A stretch of 64,000 nucleotides of DNA from Palsa-504 sp963744005 (GCA_963744005.1 CAVURU010000003.1:2170001-2234000); one strand, 5' to 3'; shown: positions 18,398-27,764, numbered from the stretch's first letter. Numbers and translations: made by a program. Notes: a model not told the origin generated them from the letters alone.

Positions 18398-19222
18398 ATG
18401 ATCGACCTTGGACTGGACGGCGCGCGGGCCGTCGTCGTCGGCGCAGGCTTCATCCCGTCACGGGCCGGGCACGGCCGCGGGAGCGCGCTGCGGCTGGCCG
18501 CGGCGGGCGCCACCGTGGCCTGCGTGGACATGGACGAGGGCCGGGCCAACGACATCGTCGGCGAGATCACCGCCGAAGGCGGCAAGGCCTTCGCGGTGGT
18601 GGGCGACGTCCGCACCGAGGCCGAGGCCAAGCGGGTCATCGACGAGGCGGTGGCCGGGCTGGGCGGCGTCGACGTGCTGGTCGACGTGGTGGGCCAGGCG
18701 CTGTTCGCCCGGTCCGACCTGCAGTCCGAGCAGGACTGGGACTACCAGATGACGAAGAACCTCAAGCAGCTGTTCTTCGTGTTCAAGGCGGTCATCCCGC
18801 ACCTGGTCGAGCAGGGCACGGGCGGGGCCATCACGGCCATCACCTCGGTGGACGGCATCGCCGCCTCGCGCTACCACGTGGCCTACGGGGCAGCCAAGGC
18901 GGGCGTGATCTCGCTGGTCAAGACGTACTCCGACGAGCTCGGCCGGTACGGGATCCGGGTCAACTGCGTGGCCCCGGGGAACGTGGGCGGAGGGGTCTGG
19001 GACAAGCCGGACGTGCCGTTCGGCGAGGACGTGGTCAACTCGCTGGCCCCGCCGCGGCCGATGGACATCGCCAACGGCGTGCTGTTCCTGTCGTCCTCGC
19101 TGGCGGCCCGGGTGACCGGGCAGACGCTGGTGGTCGACGGCGGCGCGATGACCCGGTCCCCGTGGGGGCACACCGAGGAGACCCTGGAGATGTTCAACTC
19201 CTGGGGCGCGGCGCGGGACTGA
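18398..19222 (+). CDS. Short-chain dehydrogenase/reductase
   Basis: A 274-residue SDR. The cofactor loop is unusual (VVVGAGFIPSRAGHGRGSAL in place of TGxxxGIG), as in some 3-hydroxyacyl-CoA or cyclic-alcohol dehydrogenases of actinomycete catabolic clusters. VDMDEG after strand 2 favours NAD(H). The catalytic residues are present: Ser in ITSVDG and Tyr/Lys in YGAAKAG. The C-terminal TGQTLVVDGG is standard. GAAGGAG precedes the ATG. The gene diverges from the two-domain SDR, with a gap of about 195 bp that must hold both promoters. Confidence 0.87.
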   Translation: MIDLGLDGARAVVVGAGFIPSRAGHGRGSALRLAAAGATVACVDMDEGRANDIVGEITAEGGKAFAVVGDVRTEAEAKRVIDEAVAGLGGVDVLVDVVGQALFARSDLQSEQDWDYQMTKNLKQLFFVFKAVIPHLVEQGTGGAITAITSVDGIAASRYHVAYGAAKAGVISLVKTYSDELGRYGIRVNCVAPGNVGGGVWDKPDVPFGEDVVNSLAPPRPMDIANGVLFLSSSLAARVTGQTLVVDGGAMTRSPWGHTEETLEMFNSWGAARD

Positions 19223-19250
19223 GCGACGGTACCGAGCGGGACGGTACGGC

Positions 19251-19775
19251 TCAGTAGCTGATGCCGGACTGGCGGGTGGTCTTGACGACCTCCCCCTTCT
19301 GGTTGGTCCAGACGTCCTCGGTCACGGTGATCAGCATCAGGCCGAGCCGGCCCTCCCGCTCGCGGTAGGAGCCCAGCCGGCGGACCGAGGTGATGACGTC
19401 GCCGGGCCGCATGCGCACGCCGTATTCCACTTCGATGCCCGCGTTCACGCCGCGGGACAGCCCGGCGCCCTTGATGCCCAGCAGCTTCTCGGGCGACTCG
19501 TCGCCGCCGCCGCGGGCGCGGGACCGGTGGGTCCCGCCCTCGGCCAGCCAGGCGAACGGGTTGAACTCCTCGGGGGCCACGATGCCCCGGTAGGAGGTGC
19601 CCGCCGCGTACTGCTCGTCCCAGAACAGCCGGGGCGGCTCGTCGGGGTAGTACACGGCCACGGCCCACCGCCGGATGTCGGAGTCGGTGATCGGATACGA
19701 CGTCATCCGGGCCAGCTCGCGCCCGACGGCGGCGCGCATCTCATCGGTGATGTGGGTGTCGGGGCTGCTGGGCAT
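19251..19775 (-). CDS. FAS1-like/MaoC N-terminal hot-dog dehydratase
   Basis: A 174-residue single hot-dog protein of the MaoC_dehydrat_N type: RRWAVAVYYPDEPPRLFWDE, then FNPFAW, a long loop, and GIEVEYGVRMRPGDVITSVRRL. Proteins of this type pair with a MaoC hot-dog to hydrate enoyl-CoAs of bulky substrates. The MaoC-like gene at 22532 is the obvious candidate partner, though not adjacent. The ATG lies 1 bp after the stop of the aldehyde dehydrogenase on the same strand. Confidence 0.78.
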   Translation of the reverse strand: MPSSPDTHITDEMRAAVGRELARMTSYPITDSDIRRWAVAVYYPDEPPRLFWDEQYAAGTSYRGIVAPEEFNPFAWLAEGGTHRSRARGGGDESPEKLLGIKGAGLSRGVNAGIEVEYGVRMRPGDVITSVRRLGSYREREGRLGLMLITVTEDVWTNQKGEVVKTTRQSGISY

Positions 19776-19776
19776 G

Positions 19777-21246
19777 TCAGCTGGCGGCCGCGACGGAGAT
19801 GCCGACGAGCTTGGTCTCCAGGTACTCGGTGATGCCTTCCTGGCCGCCCTCGCGGCCCAGGCCGCTCTCCTTCATGCCGCCGAACGGGGCCGCGGCCGAG
19901 GTCGGGTTGATGTCGTTGATCCCGATGATGGCGAACCGGAGGGCCTCGCTGACCCGGAAGGCCCGGGACAGGTCGTTGGTGTAGATGTAGGAGGCCAGGC
20001 CGTAACTGGTGTCGTTGGCCATCTGGATGACCTCGGCTTCGTCATCGAACGGGATGACGCCGGCGATCGGGCCGAACGTCTCCTCGCGGTAGATGAGCAT
20101 GTCCGGGGTCACGCCGGTGAGCACGGTGGGGGCGAAGAACGTGCCGTTGTCGTAGCTCCCGCCGGACAGCCGCTCGCCGCCCAGGGCCACCGTCGCGCCC
20201 TTGGCCACGGCGTCGGAGACGTGCCGGTCCATCTTGGCCATGGCGGGCTCGTCGATGAGCGGGCCGGTGGTGATGCCGTCCTCCAGGCCGTTGCCCACCT
20301 TCAGCCGGCCGACCCGGCCGGTGAGGGTCTCGACGAACTTGTCGACCATCGAGCGGTGCACGTAGATCCGGTTCGGGCAGATGCAGGCCTGGCCGGTGTT
20401 GAGGAACTTGACCAGGGCGGCGCCGGTCGCGGCGCGGGCCGGGTCGACGTCGGGGAAGGCGATGAACGGGGCGTGCCCGCCCAGCTCCAGGGAGACCCGC
20501 TTGATGTGGCTGGCCGCGCCGGCGGCCAGCATCTTGCCCACCTCGGTCGAGCCGGTGAAGGCGAGCTTGCGGACGACCGGGTTGGACATGAACTCGTCCC
20601 CCACCACGCTGGGCGTGCTGGTGGTGACCAGGTTGACCACGCCGGCCGGCACCCCGGCCTCGTGCAGGATCCGGATGATCTCGATGGCGCACAGCGGCGT
20701 CTGCTCGGCCGGCTTGAGCACCACGGTGCAGCCCGCGGCCAGGGCCGGGCCGAGCTTGCGGGTGAGCATCGAGGTCGGGTAGTTCCACGGGGTGATGGCC
20801 CCGACCACGCCGACGGCCTGGTGCTGGACCATGAAGCGCTGCTCGGGCCGGTGCGAGGGGATGGTCTGCCCGTAGACGCGCTTGGCCTCCTCGGCGAACC
20901 AGATGAGGAAGTCGGCGGCGTACTGGGCCTCGATCCGGGCGGTGCGCAGCGGCTTGCCCTGCTCGGTGGTCATCAGCCGGGCCAGGTCGTCCAGGCGCTC
21001 CATCATGATCTGGTACGCCTTGTACAGGACGTCCGCGCGCTCGTAGGCGGTGCGGCCCGACCAGGCCGGGAAGGCCGCCTCGGCGGCGGCGATGGCGGTG
21101 CGGACGTCGGCGGTGTCCGCGTCGCTGACCTTGGCGAGAACCTCGGAGGTGGCCGGGTTCGTCGAGTCGAACGTGCGCCCGGAGGCCGCGGGCTGCCACT
21201 TACCGTCGATATACAGCGTTCCCGAGCTGGTGTCCGGCATTGCCAT
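19777..21246 (-). CDS. NAD(P)-dependent aldehyde dehydrogenase, succinate-semialdehyde dehydrogenase-like
   Basis: A 489-residue ALDH. Motifs include GVVGAITPWNYPTSMLTRK, KPAEQTPLCA, LAFTGSTEVGK, the general base in VSLELGGHAPFI, and the nucleophile cysteine in NTGQACICPNRIYVH. The pattern is that of succinate-semialdehyde dehydrogenases (GabD class), but ALDH names are poor guides to substrate. GGAGGG precedes the ATG at ideal spacing. It is the first gene of a two-gene leftward operon with the hot-dog dehydratase, divergent from the crotonase-family gene at 21536. Confidence 0.9.
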   Translation of the reverse strand: MAMPDTSSGTLYIDGKWQPAASGRTFDSTNPATSEVLAKVSDADTADVRTAIAAAEAAFPAWSGRTAYERADVLYKAYQIMMERLDDLARLMTTEQGKPLRTARIEAQYAADFLIWFAEEAKRVYGQTIPSHRPEQRFMVQHQAVGVVGAITPWNYPTSMLTRKLGPALAAGCTVVLKPAEQTPLCAIEIIRILHEAGVPAGVVNLVTTSTPSVVGDEFMSNPVVRKLAFTGSTEVGKMLAAGAASHIKRVSLELGGHAPFIAFPDVDPARAATGAALVKFLNTGQACICPNRIYVHRSMVDKFVETLTGRVGRLKVGNGLEDGITTGPLIDEPAMAKMDRHVSDAVAKGATVALGGERLSGGSYDNGTFFAPTVLTGVTPDMLIYREETFGPIAGVIPFDDEAEVIQMANDTSYGLASYIYTNDLSRAFRVSEALRFAIIGINDINPTSAAAPFGGMKESGLGREGGQEGITEYLETKLVGISVAAAS

Positions 21247-21535
21247 GCGAGCCCTCCGAGCGGAGCTAGTGCCTTAGGTCTCTTGTGGTCCTAAAGGATA
21301 TAGAACTATTGCAGTTGTGGCGAGGGGACGGACCGGACAAGCCGGCTACCGGTGAAACTCCGGCCACCGCTGGTCCCGGCGGTCTGGACCGGGGGGCCTG
21401 AAGGTTTTAAGGTTCTAGAGTTGACGAATATCGGTAGGGAGAAGCCGCGCCACCGCAGAGCCGGGTAGCCCGTATCCGAGCCTTATCCCCATCCGATGCT
21501 GACGTCGCAGCCAGGCAGTCGAAGGGACGCAGGCC
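21247..21535. promoter_or_regulatory. Divergent promoter region, ALDH / crotonase gene
   Basis: A locally AT-rich gap between divergent genes. For the rightward gene, TTGACG near 21421 followed by AATATCGG is a plausible but unproven promoter. For the leftward one, the stretch CCTAAAGGATATAGAAC near 21290 is the most AT-rich part. I see no copy of the block found at 8986 and 24246. Confidence 0.45.
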
Positions 21536-22447
21536 ATGACGGAGAATCGCTACATCAAGTACGAGACGGTCGATGACGGGACCATCGCCAGGATCACCCT
21601 GGACCGGGCCCGGACCAGGAATGCGCAGAACCGCGGCCTGCTGGTCGAGCTGGGCGACGCCTTCCTGCGCGCCGAGGCCGACGACACCGTGCGGGTGGTC
21701 ATCCTCAACGGGGCCGGCCCGCTGTTCTCGGCCGGGCACGACATGGGCTCGCGCGAGTCGATCGAAGAGCGGCAGCCGGGACCGAACCAGCACCCGTCGG
21801 TCGTCATCAACGGCGGCACCCGGCTGGGCGCCGAGAACCGCATGCTGCAGGAGTGGCACTACTTCTTCGAGAACACGCTGCGCTGGCGCAACCTGCGCAA
21901 GATCACCATCGCCGAGGTGCACGGCCCGGTCTACGCGGCCGGCCTGATGCTGACCTGGGCCTGCGACCTGATCGTGGCCGCGGACAACACCAGCTTCGCC
22001 GACGTGGTCGGCACCCGGCTGGGCATGTGCGGCGTGGAGTACTTCGCCCACCCGTTCGAGTTCGGCCCGCGCAAGGCCAAGGAACTGCTGCTCACCGGGG
22101 ACTCCATCTCCGCGCAGGAGGCCTACGAGCTGGGCATGGTGAGCAAGATCTTCCCGGCCGACGAGCTGTCCGAGCGGACGCTGGAGTTCGCCCGGCGGAT
22201 CGCCAAGACGAACACCATGGCCGCCCTGCTGATCAAGGAGTCGGTCAACCAGTCCCAGGACAACATGGGCTTCTACAACGCGCTGAACGCCTGCTTCACG
22301 ATCCACCAGCTCAACCACTCGCACTGGGCCGAGATCAACGAGAACCACTACGCGGTGGGTACCAAGGAGTTCGGCGTGACCCCGTGGAACGAGGCCCCGC
22401 CGGTGCAGCCCGCGGTCAAGGAGAAGGCCGACGCGTCGGTCAGCTGA
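21536..22447 (+). CDS. Enoyl-CoA hydratase/isomerase family protein
   Basis: A 303-residue crotonase-fold protein with the oxyanion motifs GAGPLFSAGHDMG and VHGPVYAAGLMLTWACDLI. The loop after the first motif is about 40 residues longer than in ordinary hydratases (EERQPGPNQHPSVVINGG...), and the C-terminal tail is also extended. In the catalytic region SFADVVGTRLGMCGVEY the usual first Glu position reads Asp, while RKAKELLLTG keeps the second Glu. The gene starts a rightward run with the hot-dog and VOC genes. Confidence 0.83.
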   Translation: MTENRYIKYETVDDGTIARITLDRARTRNAQNRGLLVELGDAFLRAEADDTVRVVILNGAGPLFSAGHDMGSRESIEERQPGPNQHPSVVINGGTRLGAENRMLQEWHYFFENTLRWRNLRKITIAEVHGPVYAAGLMLTWACDLIVAADNTSFADVVGTRLGMCGVEYFAHPFEFGPRKAKELLLTGDSISAQEAYELGMVSKIFPADELSERTLEFARRIAKTNTMAALLIKESVNQSQDNMGFYNALNACFTIHQLNHSHWAEINENHYAVGTKEFGVTPWNEAPPVQPAVKEKADASVS

Positions 22448-22455
22448 GGCCGGCC

Positions 22456-22505
22456 GAAGCTAAGGGCAGCAGAAGCTAGAGGCCAGCAGAAGCTAAAGGC
22501 CAGCA
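22456..22505. repeat. Three tandem 16-17-bp repeats between genes
   Basis: Units at 22456-22471, 22472-22488 and 22489-22505 all start GAAGCTA and end CCAGCA or GCAGCA. They fill the short gap between the crotonase gene and the hot-dog gene, upstream of its ribosome site. Confidence 0.8.
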
Positions 22506-22531
22506 CACAGGACGTCGATGAGGAGGCCGCT

Positions 22532-22951
22532 GTGACCCAGGCGACGAGCGAGCTGACGGTGGGGGCGGAGATCCCCACCTTCGAGCGCGCCACCGGGCTG
22601 CAGAACTGGAACCGGTACGCAGCGGTCAACGACGAGTTCGTCGACTTCCACATGGACGACGAGGCGGGTCGGGCGGCAGGGTTCCCGACCGCCTTCGGCA
22701 TGGGCAACCTGCAATGGTCCTACCTGCACTCCCTGCTGCGGGCCTGGATCGGCGACGAGGGCCGGATCCTCAAGCTCAGCTGCCAGTTCCGCTCCCCCAA
22801 CATCAGGAACCAGATCGTCACCGCGCACGGCCGGATCACGGCCGTGCGCGATGAGGGGACCGAGACGGTGGTGGACCTGGAGGTCTGGACCCAGAACGAC
22901 TCCGGCCAGGCCATGGCGCCTGGCACGGCCACCGTCGCGATACCCAAGTAA
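22532..22951 (+). CDS. MaoC-like hot-dog hydratase
   Basis: A 139-residue single hot-dog protein. TGLQNWNRYAAVNDEFVDFHMDDEAGRAAGFPTAFGMG contains the hydratase-2-like pattern in which Asp and His act in water addition (here NDEFVDFHMDD). The GTG start has GAGGAGG 6 bases upstream. It sits in a rightward operon between the crotonase-family and VOC genes. It may form a heteromer with the FAS1-like dehydratase at 19251, as two-part hydratases of steroid side-chain breakdown do. Confidence 0.8.
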   Translation: MTQATSELTVGAEIPTFERATGLQNWNRYAAVNDEFVDFHMDDEAGRAAGFPTAFGMGNLQWSYLHSLLRAWIGDEGRILKLSCQFRSPNIRNQIVTAHGRITAVRDEGTETVVDLEVWTQNDSGQAMAPGTATVAIPK

Positions 22952-22979
22952 CCGCGTCACCAGGGCAGGAGCTGCACCG

Positions 22980-23876
22980 ATGGCCGTAGGCAAGCTGTTC
23001 CACATCATCCACATGACCGGCGACCTGCCCGCGCTGGAAGCCTGGTACGACGACGTGTTCAGCGTGCGCCGCGGGTTCCTGGACCACAACTACATGCCGG
23101 GCGAGAAGCGGGATGCCTCGCTGGTCGTGCTGGGCGACTGCGTCATCGAGCCGCTCGCGCCGGCCTTCCGGGTGGACGGCTGGGACGCCATGCCGCTGGG
23201 CCGGTTCTACCAGCGGTTCGGGAGCCACTGGCACTCGATCGCCTGGTACACCGACGACGCGGGCGAGATCTGGCAGCGGTGCACCGACGAGGGCATCCGG
23301 GTGCTGGTCGAAGGCGGGGTGATGGCCACCGAGCGGCCCGGGCCGAACGCGGCCATCATGACCCACCCGCGGGACACGATCGCGCAGCTGGAGTTCATGA
23401 ACCCGACCGGCACGGTGATGGGCGAGCTGGACCCGCGGCTGCAGCCGGGCTGGGACCCGAGCTGGTGGGCGCAGAACCACCCGCTCGGCCTGGTCAACCT
23501 GGCCTACGCCACCATCCTGACCCGCGACCAGGAGCGGGCCAAGCACATGTTCACCGACATCCTGGGCGGCAAGCTGGTGCAGGAGAACACCTCGGCGCTG
23601 ACCGGCACGGCCAACTCCTACGTGCTGCTGGGCGACACGATCGTGGAGCTGGCCACCCCGACCGACGACGGCACGCTGGCCGCGGCGGACTTCGCGGCCA
23701 ACGGCCAGATCTTCCACTCCGCCACGTTCCGGGTCAACGACCTCGGCCAGGCCGAGAAGTACCTGAACAGCAAGGGCATCGAGACGCTGGCCAGCGACAA
23801 CACCACGCTGCTGACCAAGCCGGAGACGACCCACGGAGTGCCGTTCCGGTGGACGACGGAGGACCTGCCGCGCTAG
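22980..23876 (+). CDS. VOC-family protein with two glyoxalase/dioxygenase modules
   Basis: 298 residues in two VOC modules, beginning at KLFHIIHMTGDLPALEAWYD and LVNLAYATILTRDQERAKHM, each followed by the beta-strand pattern of this superfamily. Candidate metal ligands are His in IIHMTG, His in GSHWHSIAWY and Glu in IVELATP. Extradiol dioxygenases, glyoxalases and epimerases all have this form. In a catabolic cluster with hydrolases a ring-cleavage or methylmalonyl-epimerase-like role is possible. The ATG at 22980 has AGGAG upstream. Its stop TAG shares the sequence CTAG with the stop of the convergent next gene. Confidence 0.78.
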   Translation: MAVGKLFHIIHMTGDLPALEAWYDDVFSVRRGFLDHNYMPGEKRDASLVVLGDCVIEPLAPAFRVDGWDAMPLGRFYQRFGSHWHSIAWYTDDAGEIWQRCTDEGIRVLVEGGVMATERPGPNAAIMTHPRDTIAQLEFMNPTGTVMGELDPRLQPGWDPSWWAQNHPLGLVNLAYATILTRDQERAKHMFTDILGGKLVQENTSALTGTANSYVLLGDTIVELATPTDDGTLAAADFAANGQIFHSATFRVNDLGQAEKYLNSKGIETLASDNTTLLTKPETTHGVPFRWTTEDLPR

Positions 23877-24211
23877 CCCTCGACCGCCTCGAACCACTGC
23901 ATGACGGGCGGGTTGGCCGTGACATCCATGGCCGGGGTCATGTCGAGCTTGCCCGCCTCGACGGCGGCCTGCAGGCCGGCCGCGACGCTGGCCGCGTCGT
24001 TGGTGTCGGTCTCCCAGACGCACACGTAGCGGTGCGCGGGCGCGCCGCCCGCGCCGGGCAGGTCCACCACGCGGTAGCGGCGGGCCCCGGTCACGCCCGG
24101 GACGTGCTCGATGACCTGCGGTACGTGGGTACGGCTGTACCAGTCGTTGAATTCGGAGTCGCTGGCCGCATCGACAGGATTGGTCCAGACCATAAATACC
24201 GACTTGGCCAT
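23873..24211 (-). CDS. EthD-like/ferredoxin-fold small protein
   Basis: 112 residues, starting MAKSVFMVWTNPVD with GAGGAGAG upstream. The pattern EFNDWYSRTHVPQVIEHVPGV is typical of EthD/dimeric alpha+beta barrel proteins, which often assist monooxygenases or act as small isomerases in degradation pathways. The gene runs leftward from a promoter that carries copy B of the conserved block, so it may belong to the same regulon as the CoA-transferase at 9074. Catalytic residues are not known for this subgroup. Confidence 0.75.
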   Translation of the reverse strand: MAKSVFMVWTNPVDAASDSEFNDWYSRTHVPQVIEHVPGVTGARRYRVVDLPGAGGAPAHRYVCVWETDTNDAASVAAGLQAAVEAGKLDMTPAMDVTANPPVMQWFEAVEG

Positions 24212-24245
24212 CTGCTCTCCTCGGTGTTGTTTCTCACATCGGCAA

Positions 24246-24299
24246 TACGCGCATACATCGACCAATTGACAAACATTGACCCGTGCGTCACGCTAACGC
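24246..24299 (-). promoter_or_regulatory. Conserved promoter/operator block, copy B
   Basis: Read on the minus strand this is the same 13-base box, 12-base spacer and 29-base box as 8986-9039. Both boxes are identical and only the spacer differs. It lies 35 bases upstream of the EthD-like gene in the same orientation, and between that gene and the rightward MBL gene, so it could control both. Confidence 0.75.
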
Positions 24300-24350
24300 G
24301 TGGGACAGGCTAGGTCAACGGCGCTTTTTCTGTGAAGGACTATTGAACAA

Positions 24351-25442
24351 GTGACAGCGCAGCCGGACGAGGCTAACGGCGAGGCGGAGCAGAAGTCCAG
24401 GGTGGGCGCCGCACAGCGGGAGGCCTGGGCTCAGGGACTCCTGCCGCCGGTGGAGGAGGTCCGGCCGGGGCTGTGGTCGGTGCCCGTCCCCTGGCCGCAC
24501 GGCGGCATCCGGTACACCCTGGCCTACCTGCTCGAGGGACGCTCGGGCCCGGCCCTGGTCGACACCGGGTTCCCGACCCGGGAAGGCTGGTCCGCCCTGG
24601 TCGACGGCCTCAGGCAGACCGGGCACGAGGTGTCCGAGATCCGGTACGTGCTGGTCACCCACGCGCACGCCGATCACATGGGCATGGTCGGCCGGCTGCG
24701 GGAGGAATCGGGCGCGCTGCTCGGCATGCACGATGCGGAGGCCGCGGTGCTGCGGGATGCGGCCAACTGGCGGCCGCGCACCGAGGAGTGGCTGCGAGTC
24801 CGCGGCGCCGAGGAAGACGAGCTGCGGGACATCCTCGAGATGATGACCCGGGGCCGCGAGCGGGACGCCAACCTGTCCCAGCCGGACTTCGGCATCGGGC
24901 ACGGCGACCTGCCCCTGGGCGCGGGATCATCGCTGCGGGCGGTGTGGACGCCCGGTCACACCCCGGGTCATCTGTGCTTCTACGACGAGCGGCAGGAAGT
25001 GCTGCTGACCGGTGACCACGTGCTGCCCCGGATCACCCCGCACATCGGGCTGGGCCCGGGCGCGACCGGCGACCAGCTCGGTGACTTCATGTCCTCGCTG
25101 CGGGAGCTGACCGAGTACTCGCCCCGCGAGGTGCTGCCCGCGCACGAGTACCGGTTCGGTGACCTGCACGCGCGGGTCGAGGGGCTGCTGGAGCACCACG
25201 AGGGCCGGCTGGCCGAGATCGAGGCCGCCGTGGTGGCCAATCCGGGCCTGTCGACCTGGGACGTCGCCTCGGTGCTGCACTGGTCCCGGACCTGGGATCA
25301 GACCACCGGCTCGTCGCGGCAGGCCGCGGTGAGCGAGACCTGGGCCCACCTCTACCATCTGCAGGTCAACGGCCGGGTGATCGACCAGGGCCACGGGCGC
25401 GACTCGTGGCTGCCCGGACCGGGCTGCGGCACGGCGGATTGA
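24351..25442 (+). CDS. Metallo-beta-lactamase-fold hydrolase (LACTB2/glyoxalase II type)
   Basis: A 363-residue MBL-fold hydrolase with the metal site HAHADHMG, the upstream LVDTGFPT, TPGHTPGH, GDHVLPRI and a C-terminal HEYRF. A C-terminal helical domain (residues 285-345) resembles the LACTB2 winged helix. In fatty-acid-like catabolism such enzymes act as CoA thioesterases or lactone hydrolases. The GTG start has GAAGGA about 11 bases upstream. Divergent from the EthD-like gene, with copy B of the conserved block in between. Confidence 0.83.
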   Translation: MTAQPDEANGEAEQKSRVGAAQREAWAQGLLPPVEEVRPGLWSVPVPWPHGGIRYTLAYLLEGRSGPALVDTGFPTREGWSALVDGLRQTGHEVSEIRYVLVTHAHADHMGMVGRLREESGALLGMHDAEAAVLRDAANWRPRTEEWLRVRGAEEDELRDILEMMTRGRERDANLSQPDFGIGHGDLPLGAGSSLRAVWTPGHTPGHLCFYDERQEVLLTGDHVLPRITPHIGLGPGATGDQLGDFMSSLRELTEYSPREVLPAHEYRFGDLHARVEGLLEHHEGRLAEIEAAVVANPGLSTWDVASVLHWSRTWDQTTGSSRQAAVSETWAHLYHLQVNGRVIDQGHGRDSWLPGPGCGTAD

Positions 25443-25603
25443 CCGGCTTTCCGGGTTTGACACGTCCGGAATGTTGGAAGAGGTTTCCAGACCTATCGAA
25501 AATTGCACGATGCAGGAAAAGAGCCTGATTCACAGCTAAGGCCCCGGGCCAGGCGTCGACGCCGACGAGTAACGCCCAGGATTCACCTATCGAGGAGGTT
25601 CGC

Positions 25604-27764
25604 GTGGTCGCGCGGATTGTGATCGGTTTGGCGTTGACGGTGGTGGCGTTGGGGGTGGCGTCGCGGCGGGTGAACTGGTTGCGGCGGCTGGCCTTCAGCG
25701 GGCAGCCGGCGCCGGAGCGGTTCGCTCAGGTGCGGAATCATCCGGGTGAGGTGGGGGAGTATCAGACGGTTCAGGTGGTGGGGCAGCGGAAGCTGCTGAA
25801 GTGGTCGCTGCCGGGTGCGGCGCATGCGGCCACGTTCTGGGGCTTCATCGTGCTGCTGCTGACCATCATCGAGGCGTACGGGAACCTGTTCCAGCGGACG
25901 TTTCATATCCCGCTGATCGGGACGTGGCCGTTCATCGGGTTCATCGAGGACCTGTTCGCGGTCGGCGTCCTGTTCGGGATCACCACGTTCACCATCCTGC
26001 GGATCATCAACAACCCGCACCGGGAGGGCCGCCGGTCGAGGTTCTTCGGGTCCCACACCCGGGCGGCGTGGATCGTGCTGGGGATGATCTTCCTGGTCAT
26101 CGCGACGCTGCTGCTGTACCGGGGCGCGCAGATCAACACCGGCGTGTTCCCGTATGAGCACTGGGCCTTCGCGTCCCAGATCGTCGGGCACTGGCTGGCC
26201 CCGCTGGGGTACGGCACCAACAGCGTGCTGGAAGCGGTGTTCCTGCTGGCCCAGATCGCCGTGGTGATGGGCTTCGCGGTGATCGTGGTCTACTCCAAGC
26301 ACCTGCATATCGCGCTGGCCCCGTTGAACGTGATGTTCTCCCGGAAGCCGAACGGCCTGGGTCCGCTGGAGCCGATGCGGTCGAACGGGAGCGTGCTGGA
26401 TTTTGAGGAGGCGGACCCGGAGACGGATGTGTTCGGGCTGGGGAAGATCGAGGATTTCACCTGGAAGGGCCTGCTGGACATGGGGACCTGCACCGAGTGC
26501 GGGCGGTGCCAGTCTCAGTGCCCGGCCTGGGCCACGGGTAAGCCGCTGTCCCCGAAGATGGTGATCCTGGATTTGCGGGATCACGCGTTCGCGAAGGCGG
26601 ACTGGCTGCTGGCCGATGAGGACGCGCGGGAGAAGCTGCCCGCGTCGGTGCTGGCGGAGGCGGAGCGGCCGCTGGTGGGGACGGCGGAGGAGAACGGGGT
26701 CATCGACCCGGATGTGCTGTGGTCGTGCACGAACTGCGGGGCGTGCGTGGAGGAGTGCCCGGTGGATATCGAGCACATCGATCACATCGACGGGATGCGC
26801 CGGCATCAGATGCTGATCGAGTCCGCGTTCCCGGTCGAGGCGGCCGGGATGCTGCGGAACCTGGAGAACCAGGGCGACCCGTGGGGGATGGGCGCCGCCC
26901 ACCGGGGGGACTGGATCACCGAGCTGGACTTCGAGGTCCCGGTCGCGGACGGGAAGCTCGGCCAGGACGTGGAGTACCTGTTCTGGGTCGGCTGCGCGGG
27001 GGCCCTGGAGGACCGGGCCAAGCGGACGACCAAGGCCATCGCGACCCTGCTGCACCAGGCCGGGGTGAACTTCGCGGTGCTGGGCCCGGGGGAGACGTGC
27101 ACCGGGGACCCGGCCCGGCGGATGGGGAATGAGTTCGTGTTCTCGATGCTGGCCCAGCAGAACATCGAGACGCTGAACGAGGCGGCGCCGAAGACGATCG
27201 TGGCGTCGTGCCCGCACTGCTTCAACTCCATCGCCCGGGAGTACCCGCAGCTGGGCGGGACCTACGACGTGATCCACCACACCCAGCTGCTGGCCCGGCT
27301 GCTGGAGCAGGGGAAGATCACCCCGGTGGAGCGGATCGAGGAGAAGCTGACCTACCACGACCCGTGTTTCCTGGGCCTGGCACAACAAGGTGTTCACCCC
27401 GCCCCGGGCCATCCTGGAAGCCGTCCCCGGGGTGGAGGCCGAGGAGATGCACCGCTGCCAGAACCGGGGGTTCTGCTGCGGCGCGGGCGGCGCGAGGATG
27501 TGGATGGAAGAGCGGATCGGGACCCGGATCAACGCCAACCGGGTCGATGAGGCCCTGGAACTGGACCCCGACACCATCTCCACCGCCTGCCCCTACTGCC
27601 TGGTCATGCTCGGCGACGCCGTCAACGCCCGGAAAGCCGAAGGCCTGGCCAAACCCACCCTCGAAGTCATCGACGTCGCCCAGCTCCTGGCCCGCTCCGC
27701 CAACCCGCCCCCCATCCCCGCCCAGCTCACCCAAGACGACGGCACAACCACCGTCGAGGCCTAG
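25604..27764 (+). CDS. etfD: EtfD-like membrane Fe-S oxidoreductase, one apparent frameshift
   Basis: About 720 residues once a single-base shift is bridged. The N-terminal third has several membrane helices of the NarI/heterodisulfide-reductase type. Then come two 4Fe-4S motifs, CTECGRCQSQCPAW and CTNCGACVEECPVD. The C-terminal part has two CCG domains: ETCTGDPARRMGNEF, ASCPHCFNS, then CQNRGFCCGAGGARMW and ACPYCLVML. The shift is at 27378: dropping the T restores LGRHNKVFTPPR, the family consensus. Mycobacterial EtfD (Rv0338c) reoxidises EtfBA and reduces menaquinone. The GTG start has GAGGAGG upstream. Confidence 0.83.

Noticed and set aside
23873..23876. Convergent VOC and EthD-like genes sharing their stop codons in CTAG
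   Set aside because: Real, but overlapping convergent stops are common and need no special explanation.
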